Below are positions 5,155 through 11,509 of a DNA stretch of 11,509 bases, in pieces. The notes under the pieces were generated by a model that saw only the letters and a list, made by a program, of their open reading frames with translations, was not told where the DNA came from and ran no database searches. The DNA comes from Saprospiraceae bacterium (lineage in GTDB: Bacteria; Bacteroidota; Bacteroidia; Chitinophagales; Saprospiraceae). The translations under genes were made by a program, and so were the position numbers. Position 1 is the stretch's first letter. Each line of letters opens with the position of its first letter. The stretch is from the NCBI GenBank assembly GCA_016719855.1, contig JADJYH010000072.1, positions 1-11,509 of the forward strand, in the 5' to 3' direction.

Positions 5155-6093
5155 TTATTTTTTGGAAAATACCCACCAACCACTGATGGCGCATAGGCTG
5201 AACCCCACCGCATTCAAAGTCCCGTGCAGCGCCCGCATCATCGGGATGTCCAGCCAAGCAATGGGGGCGATGAACCTGGTGCCGTACAGTCCGGCAAGCA
5301 ACATCCCACCGAACAATGCCATGCCAGCCGTTGCCCACAAGAGCGTGGGTTTCAATGAATTGCCTTTTTGAGAAGCCAACTGGAGGTGCATCGCCGCCAC
5401 TGCCGCCGCCGAAAGCGCCATAATCCAGGCACTTACCAGTTCAAAGTCATGGCCGAAACCCAGCTGCGTCAAGGTAATTCCCACAGCCAACAGCCCCACG
5501 GCGGCTACCGTCATATAGCAGGTGATTTGGTTGAAAACGCTGCTGCCCAACTGTCCGGTAGCCAAACCAGCGAGCACGGGCAGCACGAACCCAGCGTAGT
5601 GAAAATGCACGATGGTCAGGAAGATGATTTCGGGATTGAAGCCAAAGGGGATGATGCCCGCCCGCTCCATCACTGCCCAAACACCTGCCACGGACAAGTA
5701 AACCATGCCCGCCGAGATGCTGAACGCAGCGGGATTTCGCCAAGCTCCTTGCCAGATTTGAAGCCCACCAATCCAAGCAATGGAGAAAGTGACGCCTACC
5801 CAAGGCAATACACAAAGCATTGATAACGAACCATTTGGCAGCAAAAATGCCAGCGCAAACAGGATTGCCGAAGGCAATTGCCATCGGATGATTTTGGGCA
5901 AAAGTTTGGACGATGAAAACGGGAAGGTGCGGGTCAACAAGTCCGTCGCCAGGGGTACTATCACAAACGGGGCGAGCAGCAGGATGCCCCTACCCCATCC
6001 CACGTCCAACGGGCGTGGCAGCACAGCCAGCATCCAAACCAGCCAAAGCACGAGGCCAATGAGGATTCGGTATTGATGGATAGTTTTCAGCAT
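5155..6093 (-). CDS. YndJ-like multi-pass membrane protein
   Basis: A 312-aa very hydrophobic protein with about nine or ten membrane segments (approximately 9-25, 36-53, 72-108, 122-142, 154-180, 190-211, 218-240, 250-270, 288-309). Conserved-looking polar motifs are NPEIIFLTIVHFHYAGF (153-169, two His in a membrane helix) and LDIPMMRALHGTLNAVGF (281-298), which I recognise from the YndJ family (Bacillus YndJ). Function unknown. It starts 49 bases after the DUF1990 gene, so the two are probably one operon. It converges on hepT across 66 bases with no clear terminator. ATG 6093 precedes a short basic N-terminus and TM1. Confidence 0.8.
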   Translation of the reverse strand: MLKTIHQYRILIGLVLWLVWMLAVLPRPLDVGWGRGILLLAPFVIVPLATDLLTRTFPFSSSKLLPKIIRWQLPSAILFALAFLLPNGSLSMLCVLPWVGVTFSIAWIGGLQIWQGAWRNPAAFSISAGMVYLSVAGVWAVMERAGIIPFGFNPEIIFLTIVHFHYAGFVLPVLAGLATGQLGSSVFNQITCYMTVAAVGLLAVGITLTQLGFGHDFELVSAWIMALSAAAVAAMHLQLASQKGNSLKPTLLWATAGMALFGGMLLAGLYGTRFIAPIAWLDIPMMRALHGTLNAVGFSLCAISGWWVFSKK

Positions 6094-6101
6094 TGTGTTC
6101 T

Positions 6102-6155
6102 AATTGAAAATTGAAAATGGAATTGAACAGTGCAGCCAATTCTCAATTTTCAATT
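6102..6155. repeat. Inverted repeat between DUF1990 and YndJ genes
   Basis: AATTGAAAATTG (6102-6113) and CAATTTTCAATT (6144-6155) are exact reverse complements with a 30-base spacer. The right arm covers the last codons and stop of the DUF1990 gene. The A+T-rich attgaaaattg pattern recurs within the spacer (6123-6127), so part of this may be low-complexity sequence. A role in processing or attenuation between the two genes is possible. Confidence 0.5.
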
Positions 6156-6718
6156 TTTGATTTCATCCGTTGTAGCGACTCCCGAACGAATCGCCGCTGC
6201 AAGTACCTTGCCACGGGATAGGCCAGCCAGACCAACCAAAGACGGGGATGAGAGAAGGCTTTTAGGTCGTACCAAACGGTGTCATCGGCCCGCCACTCAA
6301 CACTGAAACGCTCTTCACCGCATTCGATATGTTCCGGTAACGTTCCGTAGGCAAAACCGAAACGGCGTTCCGGCCCCGTTCCGTCCAATGTGTACACGAT
6401 GCGGCAGCCATTCAGCCAATGCAGGCCAAAGACTTTGGTGACCATTGCCAGTGTTTGGCCCGTTTGGATGGGGGCGCTTGGTGGTTCTATCCACGCCCAA
6501 TCGCCGGGGAACATCTGCCAATGGCGAATGGCTTCGCAGGCAGCATCGTACACGGCTTGGCCCTTGCCGAGCAGCACCCGGTTGTGGTCGTTGTTGTAGC
6601 CTAGCACGGCTTCTTCTTTTTCAGTAAAATGGATTTCCGTGTAGGAGAAGCTACTGTTTAACTGTCTTTGCAGGAAGCGCTGGATGGCATCTTTGGAAGG
6701 TCTTTGAATGGTGACCAT
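6143..6718 (-). CDS. DUF1990 family protein
   Basis: A 191-aa soluble protein. Motifs in order: YNNDHNRVLLGKGQAVYDAACEAIRHWQMFP (41-71), TLAMVTKVFGLHWLNGCRIVYTLD (89-112), GFAYGTLPEHIECGEERFSVE (121-141), VWYDLKAFSHPRLW (148-161), and a basic C-terminal helix ARYLQRRFVRESLQRM. These fit DUF1990 (about 160-200 aa), a family with no firm biochemical role; the fold may bind lipid or another hydrophobic ligand, but that is a guess. It is first gene of a two-gene reverse operon with the YndJ-like gene. The ATG follows an 18-base inverted repeat in the leader. Confidence 0.8.
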   Translation of the reverse strand: MVTIQRPSKDAIQRFLQRQLNSSFSYTEIHFTEKEEAVLGYNNDHNRVLLGKGQAVYDAACEAIRHWQMFPGDWAWIEPPSAPIQTGQTLAMVTKVFGLHWLNGCRIVYTLDGTGPERRFGFAYGTLPEHIECGEERFSVEWRADDTVWYDLKAFSHPRLWLVWLAYPVARYLQRRFVRESLQRMKSKIEN

Positions 6719-6719
6719 G

Positions 6720-6737
6720 TTTCAATTTTTATTGAAA
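6720..6737. promoter_or_regulatory. Small inverted repeat abutting the DUF1990 start codon
   Basis: TTTCAAT (6720-6726), TTTT, ATTGAAA (6731-6737) is a perfect 7-bp stem with a 4-base loop, one base upstream of the ATG on the reverse strand. In RNA it could hide the start, or it could be an operator. The rest of the 6719-6843 gap holds nothing I recognise. Confidence 0.4.
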
Positions 6738-6843
6738 GCTAAACGGCCAACTTTGATTTGGGTTTTTGAAAACGAGCGAGAAATGGACACAGTTTTGAGA
6801 GGTTGGCAACTTGTCAGTGCAGACGCTTGGCAAACAGGCAGCA

Positions 6844-8334
6844 TCACCCCACCAGCCCCTCCACCACCTTCCTATCGTTCGCCAACCTCGGCACCTTGTT
6901 CTGACCGCCGAGTTTCCCCTGCGATTTCATGTAGGTGCGGAAAGCGTCACGGGGGAGCATCACGATTTTCAGTGGGCGCAGGATATTGCCCTTGATGAGG
7001 TCAGCGTAGTAGATGTTCTGCCTGACCATCTCGTCGTCAAGCAGTTGCGCAAAGCGCAACAGGTCGTCGGGCTGTTGGTCGAACTCCACGAACCACTCGT
7101 GGTAGGGAAGCCCACCCTCCGGCGGCGATACCTGCGGGGCCACCGTGTACTCCACGATACCCACCCCGGCAGCCTGTGCGGCGGCAAGCATGGCAGCGTC
7201 CACCTCCTTGCCTATCACGTGTTCGCCGAAGGCGGAAATGAAGTGCTTCACCCGCCCGGTGACCCGCAGTCGGTAGGGGTTGCGGGAGACGAACTCCACC
7301 GTGTCGCCGATGTTGTAGCCCCAAAGCCCGGCATTGTTGTTGATGATGAGGGCGTAGTTTACGCCAAGCTCCACGTTGCGGAGCGAGAGGCGGGTGGGGT
7401 TTTCGCTGAAAACCTCTTCCATTGGCACGAACTCGAAGAAGATGCCAGAGGCGGCGTTGAGCAGCAGCCCCGGTTCGGTCTGGCTGTCTTGAAAGGCGAT
7501 GAAGCCCTCGCTGGCTGGGTAGGTCTCCACGCTGTCGAGGCGCTGGCCGACGAGCGCTTCCAGCCCCGCCCGGTAAGGCTCGAAGTTCACGCCACCGTAC
7601 ACGAAGACATTGAAATTGGGAAAAATATCCTTGACGTGGTGCTTACCACTGCGTTCCAACAACCGCTCGTAGTACATCTGCACCCAGGGCGGTATGCCGC
7701 TGATGAGGCGCAAGTCCTGCCCCAGCGTTTCGGTGGTGATGGCCTCCAGTTTTTGCTCCCAATCCTCGATGCAGTTGGTGGGGTAGCTGGGCAGTTGGCT
7801 GGTGCGAAGCCAAGCAGGCACCTCGTGGTTCACGATGCCAGAAAGCCGCCCTGCGGGAATGCTGCCCACGGTGTCCAGTTCGGGGCTGCCGGAGAGGAAA
7901 ATCATTTTGCCGTCAAAAAAACTGTAATTGCCCGTGCGGGCTGCGTAGTTGAACAGCGCATTGCGGGCCGTGCCGAAGTGGTTGGGCATGGAGTCCCGGG
8001 TAAGCGGGATGTACTTGACGCCGGAGGTGGTGCCGCTGGTCTTGGCGAAGTATTTAGGGAGGCCCGGCCAGAGCACGTCCCGCTCGCCGGTTTTGATGCG
8101 CTCCACCCAAGGTCGCAGTGCCTCGTAGTCACGCAGCGGCACTTGCGCCCGGAAGGATTCGTGGCTATAGATTTTATCAAAACCATGCTCCCGCCCAAAG
8201 GCAGTGCGCCGTCCATTTTTTACCAATTGCTGGAAAACAAGCTCCTGCGCAGCAGGTGCGTCGGCGCTCCACCGCTCGATGTTGCGAGCAATGCGGTGGG
8301 CGATGGGCTTGAGGAGGCGGGACTTGATTCTCAT
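6844..8334 (-). CDS. GH3-family acyl-adenylating (ANL) enzyme
   Basis: A 496-aa protein of the GH3 family, bacterial relatives of plant auxin/jasmonate amido synthetases in the ANL adenylating superfamily. ATP-binding motif I is AKTSGTTSGVKYIP (97-110); motif II is TYPASEG (271-277); motif III is GYNIGDTVEF (339-348), followed by LRVTGRVKHFISAFGEHV (356-373), the hinge to the C-terminal domain. Expected chemistry is carboxylate plus ATP to acyl-AMP, then possibly transfer to an amine; the substrate in Bacteroidota is not established. Length is normal for bacterial members. It is monocistronic as far as visible: 125 bases to the DUF1990 gene and 102 bases to the kinase. Large open frames on the opposite strand are GC-driven shadows. 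Confidence 0.9.
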   Translation of the reverse strand: MRIKSRLLKPIAHRIARNIERWSADAPAAQELVFQQLVKNGRRTAFGREHGFDKIYSHESFRAQVPLRDYEALRPWVERIKTGERDVLWPGLPKYFAKTSGTTSGVKYIPLTRDSMPNHFGTARNALFNYAARTGNYSFFDGKMIFLSGSPELDTVGSIPAGRLSGIVNHEVPAWLRTSQLPSYPTNCIEDWEQKLEAITTETLGQDLRLISGIPPWVQMYYERLLERSGKHHVKDIFPNFNVFVYGGVNFEPYRAGLEALVGQRLDSVETYPASEGFIAFQDSQTEPGLLLNAASGIFFEFVPMEEVFSENPTRLSLRNVELGVNYALIINNNAGLWGYNIGDTVEFVSRNPYRLRVTGRVKHFISAFGEHVIGKEVDAAMLAAAQAAGVGIVEYTVAPQVSPPEGGLPYHEWFVEFDQQPDDLLRFAQLLDDEMVRQNIYYADLIKGNILRPLKIVMLPRDAFRTYMKSQGKLGGQNKVPRLANDRKVVEGLVG

Positions 8335-8436
8335 GGCAATGAAAGAATGGGCAAAGAACGATTAAATCAAGGATAAAGATGCTTCAGGCCTTGGTTGTTC
8401 TGCACCAATAATCAGGTTTTTAACTTTCCAACTTTC

Positions 8437-9698
8437 TCAAGCTGGCAAAACAATCGTAAACCTCGCCCCTGCTCCCGGCTCGCTCTCCACTGTCACCTTT
8501 CCACCATGCGCCTTCGCTATTTGCATTACATAGCTCAGTCCGAGGCCAAATCCCTTTGCTTGAATTTCGCTGTTTGGCACCCTGAAAAACTTGTCAAAAA
8601 CCTTTTTTTGGTAAACGGGGTCAATGCCCTGCCCTTTGTCGCTCACTGAAATCATAAGCCACTTGCCCTTTTTCATGGTCGAAATTTCGATTTCCGGTTG
8701 GTCGGGACTGTATTTGAGGCTGTTTTCCAACAGGTTTTGCAGTGCGTTTTTCAAGTGCTCAACATCTACAAAAGCCGTGTCGGGGTCGGCCTGAAGGTGG
8801 AGGACAAGCGTGCCCTGCTTGCTGTCCAGTTCCGCTGCGAACGCCGTCGCTACCGCTTGAATGATTTGGTGGATGCTCGCCGTGCTTTTGTGCAGGTTGT
8901 AGCGGGGGCTTTCCAAGCTGGCAAGTTCCAGCACTTTTTCCACGTGCGTTTTAATCTTATTGTTCTCATTTTCAATGAGTTGCAAAAACTGGCTGCCCGC
9001 TGTGGGTCGTTTTTGGAGAGGCTTTCCTTCGCCATTTTTGAAGAAAGCGAAATGGAAAATGCCGGGGTTTTCAGCTCGTGCGTCAGGTTGTTGATGAAAT
9101 CGTTTTTGATGGCGTTGAGCTGTCGTTCTTTTTTCAAAATATTTAGCAACAACAAAAAGCAAAGCAAAATGGCCAACAGGCAAAGCACTGATGGCACCAC
9201 TAGCCCCCGAAGCTCCCCCAACAGGTAGCCGAACAGGTTGGGCACGTCGAAGTGGAACAACGGCTCGAAGTGGCAGTTGCCGATGATGTGGCTGCCAAGC
9301 GGCACCTGGTACCGCCCAAACTGGAATTGCGAGGATTGGTAATTTTTGTTTGCCAATAAAACCTGGCCATTGTAGATAGGTGTAAATGCAAACGCAAAGC
9401 CAGCGTTGATGTCCCGGCGGCGAAGCTCCCGTTTCAGCAGGGCATCCAGTGAGTCCGAAATCGGGTGGACGAGCGTGGCGTCGTTGGTCAGTCGCCCAAT
9501 TTTGAGGCGGTCAATCAAAGCACTGCTGCGCGCATCGGGCAGGTTGAGCGAATCGGCCACGGCCAAGAGGGCAGCTTCGGTGCGCTGGTCGAAGCGTTGC
9601 TTCTCCAGGCGCACCCCGGCAAGCAGCAGCCGAAACTGAACGAAGGTCAGCACGGACAGCGAAAGGAGCAAAATGCCGGCAAGCAGGTGTCGTGACAT
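8437..9698 (-). pseudogene. Membrane sensor histidine kinase, split by a one-base frameshift
   Basis: Frame one (from ATG 9698) gives TM1 (about 5-24), a periplasmic domain (30-163), TM2 (about 164-188) and the HisKA box NNLTHELKTP with the phospho-acceptor H207, up to AASF (238). The homology then continues in the next frame as LQLIENENNKIKTHVEKVLELASLES, then the N box NALQNLLENSLKYSP, G1 SDKGQGID, F box KVFDKFFRV, and G2 GFGLGLSYV, ending TIVLPA at 8437. The junction is a run of five A on the plus strand (8984-8988); six restore a 420-aa kinase. No response regulator lies beside it, so its partner is unknown. The 102 bases between it and the GH3 gene show nothing else. Confidence 0.87.
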
Positions 9699-10009
9699 GG
9701 TAAATTATGCGTGAATATGCGGCGAGCTTCGAACTTGCCGTTTGGACGGGGGGTTGTTAACGCCGTGGAGGTTTTGAAGTGGCTCGCCAACGGTTTTATT
9801 GCTTGGAGCTTCGACGACAATGTCGATGAGTTTGATTCTGGGGGGGTGGGGTGGAAGTTTCTTCAGTTTAAACAAAAAAAAATTGGTGACGATACCGAAC
9901 AATTCAAAATATCAATACCTTTCCCTTTGGAATTAAAACATAATGCCTATTGCGTAGTTCTATTTACATATTCTAAAATCTTTTCAAGAACCACGTAAAA
10001 ATTTCAATC
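9699..10009. other. Divergent intergenic region, no confident gene
   Basis: 311 bases between the reverse-strand kinase and the forward coiled-coil gene, so it should hold both promoters. A forward frame 9711-9998 (95 codons) is open but has no recognisable motif; its left half is G-rich (runs at 9748-9753 and 9841-9847) and its right half strongly A+T-rich, which looks like spacer. No clear TTG/TAnnTTTG pair was found. The last 15 bases before ATG 10010 are A/T-rich with no Shine-Dalgarno, as is common in this phylum. Confidence 0.5.
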
Positions 10010-10993
10010 ATGACTAGCAACAATCCATCATTCAATCAGAACAAACCTAATCAAAACTTTATTGCGATTGCCGCAGTAATTGGGGTACTACTCCTTGGCA
10101 TCATTGGCTACCTGGCCTACCAGAACATGCAGAAGAGCCGCCAGTTGGAGACGACCATGTCCGACTTGGACGAAACGCAAAAGCTAAAGGCTGAACTGGA
10201 AACCCAGTACAACCAAGCACTTAGCGACCTCGAAGGACAGAAAACGTCGAACCAGGAACTGAACGCCGTCATTGACCAACAAAAAGCAGAACTTGAGCAA
10301 CAGCGCGACAAAATTTCGGGCTTGCTCAAAAACAAAGGCTCGCTCGACAAGGCTCGTATCGAAATTGACAACATGAAGTCGCAAGCAAGCCAGTACATGG
10401 CTCAGATTGAAAAACTAAAATCTGAGAACGAAGCATTGGCTGGCGAAAATGCCAACCTCAGCACCGAGAAGGAGCGCCTCGCCGCCGACCTTCAGAGCAA
10501 GGCCATGGAAAACGAGGAACTTAGCAGCACCAAGGCTACACTCGTGAGCGAAAAAGAAAAGCTTTCTGAGAAGGTGAACATCGCTTCCGTCATCAAAATG
10601 AAATCCATCTCTGCGGTGGGCCAGAAAGTGAAAGGCAGCGGCAAGGTGAAGGACGAAAACTCCGCAAAAAGCGTTGACCAAATTAAAGTTTGCTTCACCA
10701 CCGTCGAAAACGAAGTGGCAAAAGCTGGCTCGGAGAAGTTCTACGTTCGCATCATCAACCCGCTGGGCGAAACCCTCGCCATCGAGGACATGGGATCTGG
10801 AATGCTTATCAACAAAAAAACCGGCGAAGAGGTGCGCTTCACCAAAATGGAGGAGATTGACTACTCCAACAACGAAGCGCAATCCTGCATCGTTTGGGCA
10901 CCAAGCAATGCCTCGTTCGTGAAGGGCGCATACCAGGTTGAAGTGTACAACAAAGGCTTCTTGGCAGGCACTTCCAAACTGACCTTGAAGTAA
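10010..10993 (+). CDS. Membrane-anchored coiled-coil protein of Bacteroidota
   Basis: A 327-aa protein with a short Asn/Gln-rich cytoplasmic N-terminus, one membrane helix (about 17-37, FIAIAAVIGVLLLGIIGYLAY region), a long heptad-rich coiled coil (about 40-195, many E/K/Q/L) and a C-terminal globular domain (about 200-327). The domain contains GQKVKGSGKVKDENSAKSVDQIKV, NEVAKAGSEKFYVRIINPLGE and ends KGAYQVEVYNKGFLAG. This C-terminal pattern is one I recognise from uncharacterised Bacteroidota envelope proteins. The topology suggests a periplasmic C-terminal domain held away from the membrane. Single gene followed by a strong terminator. Function unknown; likely core genome. Confidence 0.8.
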   Translation: MTSNNPSFNQNKPNQNFIAIAAVIGVLLLGIIGYLAYQNMQKSRQLETTMSDLDETQKLKAELETQYNQALSDLEGQKTSNQELNAVIDQQKAELEQQRDKISGLLKNKGSLDKARIEIDNMKSQASQYMAQIEKLKSENEALAGENANLSTEKERLAADLQSKAMENEELSSTKATLVSEKEKLSEKVNIASVIKMKSISAVGQKVKGSGKVKDENSAKSVDQIKVCFTTVENEVAKAGSEKFYVRIINPLGETLAIEDMGSGMLINKKTGEEVRFTKMEEIDYSNNEAQSCIVWAPSNASFVKGAYQVEVYNKGFLAGTSKLTLK

Positions 10994-11013
10994 AACCCCG
11001 TTGGGTTTCAAAC

Positions 11014-11045
11014 AAAAAAGGGTTGCCAATCGGCAGCCCTTTTTT
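11014..11045. terminator. Bidirectional intrinsic terminator
   Basis: A-tract 11014-11019, stem GGGTTGCC (11020-11027), loop AATC, stem GGCAGCCC (11032-11039, one G-U pair) and T-tract 11040-11045. It ends the forward coiled-coil gene and, with its A-tract, would also stop the convergent lipoprotein gene ending at 11093. A weaker hairpin AAACCC-CGTT-GGGTTT lies at 10993-11008, directly at the upstream stop codon. Confidence 0.9.
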
Positions 11046-11092
11046 GTTTTGTGCGCTCGGTAGTGGCACCATCACAACCTCCTACCTGCCAC

Positions 11093-11509
11093 TTATAAAA
11101 TCAGCTTTTTGATGCGTACCACCGGCCCAGGGCAGGTGTTGTGGTGGCAGTTCATGCAGGTGGTCACCATGGTCGAGTAAAGCGCCTCCGCTTCTTCGGG
11201 CTTGGCCTCCTTCAAAGCCCGCATCGCCTCCACGTAGGCGGTCGCAAGATCAGGAAACTCGGCAGGTTGCATCTTCTCTGGGTCGGTCGCCTTGGCCGTC
11301 AGGATTTTCTCAAAATCCACTTGGACGTCCACCGCTTGGCCATTTTGGATTTGCTCCTTCACCCGCACCCCATCATCGAACATCTGGCGCATGAGCAGGG
11401 CAAGTTCGCTGTCGCCGTTGGGGTTGAGCGGCTGCGTGGCACCCGTTTTTTCATCGGAACAGGCCTGCCAAAACAGCATGGAGCAAAGTGGGAGTAGAAC
11501 CAATATTTT
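11093..11509 (-). CDS. Monoheme c-type lipoprotein, cytochrome c'-like (5' partial)
   Basis: The frame is open to the right edge: KILVLLPLCSMLFWQACSDE is a signal peptide with lipobox WQAC, so the true start is beyond 11509 (the TTG at 11503 is not needed). The mature part is about 120 helical, acidic residues and has one heme-binding CMNCH (11144-11158) only about 16 residues from the C-terminus, followed by HNTCPGP. A heme motif near the C-terminus in a small helical protein is the class II (cytochrome c'-type) arrangement. Expected location is the periplasmic face or outer membrane, as an electron carrier or gas-binding protein. Convergent with the coiled-coil gene. Confidence 0.8.
   Translation of the reverse strand, partial: KILVLLPLCSMLFWQACSDEKTGATQPLNPNGDSELALLMRQMFDDGVRVKEQIQNGQAVDVQVDFEKILTAKATDPEKMQPAEFPDLATAYVEAMRALKEAKPEEAEALYSTMVTTCMNCHHNTCPGPVVRIKKLIL

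Noticed and set aside
6811..8376. 521-codon forward open frame across the GH3 gene
   Set aside because: It is the antisense of a gene with clear ANL motifs; the translation is His/Val/Gly-rich without domains, as expected of a GC-rich shadow frame.
9711..9998. 95-codon forward frame in the divergent spacer
   Set aside because: It shifts from G-rich to A+T-rich sequence, has no motif and would cover the expected promoters of both neighbours.
10415..11029. 204-codon reverse frame across the coiled-coil gene
   Set aside because: Antisense shadow rich in Phe/Val/His; it runs through the terminator region and lacks motifs.
1..11509. CRISPR array, tRNA, rRNA, riboswitch or insertion sequence
   Set aside because: No regularly spaced short repeats, cloverleaf with CCA-type end, rRNA signature, or transposase with terminal inverted repeats was seen on reading; covariance-model searches were not possible.

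Overview
The window looks like the chromosome of a Bacteroidota bacterium, probably from the Saprospiria or a related lineage. This is inferred from protein style (a coiled-coil membrane protein, an ECF-type sigma factor with a DUF6596 extension, a YndJ/DUF1990 pair, a HisKA kinase containing NNLTHELKTP), from starts with no Shine-Dalgarno but A-rich leaders, and from TAnnTTTG-like promoter boxes. No rRNA, tRNA, CRISPR array, transposase or integrase was seen.

Bases 1-2950 are an accessory, partly decayed region. It opens with the 3' end of a DUF302 gene. An overlapping pair follows: a 69-aa protein and a DUF6036/AbiEii-like nucleotidyltransferase. Next is a reverse-strand RelE/ParE toxin-antitoxin operon whose toxin has an in-frame stop. 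It is bracketed by two remnants of the 5' end of a DUF262 (GmrSD-type) gene that share a 36-bp stretch (33 identical bases). Last comes an NTF2/SnoaL-like secreted or lipoprotein gene whose C-terminal tail is frameshifted. Four related hairpin-bearing repeats (R1-R4), all in the same orientation, sit in the gaps between these modules.

Bases 3000-5090 hold a sigma-70-like DUF6596 protein in which the usual basic DNA-contact residues appear to be lost, then a MntA/HepT (type VII) toxin-antitoxin pair. MntA is intact and the HepT catalytic motif is intact, but the hepT reading frame is broken near codon 13.

Bases 5155-9698 are on the reverse strand: YndJ-like membrane protein, DUF1990 protein (these two are probably co-transcribed), a GH3-family ANL enzyme, and a membrane sensor histidine kinase split by a one-base deletion in a homopolymer. 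A 311-bp gap separates this block from a forward coiled-coil membrane protein (10010-10993). That gene shares a strong bidirectional terminator with a convergent monoheme lipoprotein gene, which runs off the right edge.

The strongest observations are the reading-frame reconstructions (RelE nonsense codon; one-base frameshifts in SnoaL, HepT and the kinase), the two DUF262 fragments flanking a TA operon, the R1-R4 repeats with covarying stems, and the pseudo-sigma protein. Three of the four breaks are apparent one-base losses in short runs, so sequencing error must be excluded before calling them genuine decay.
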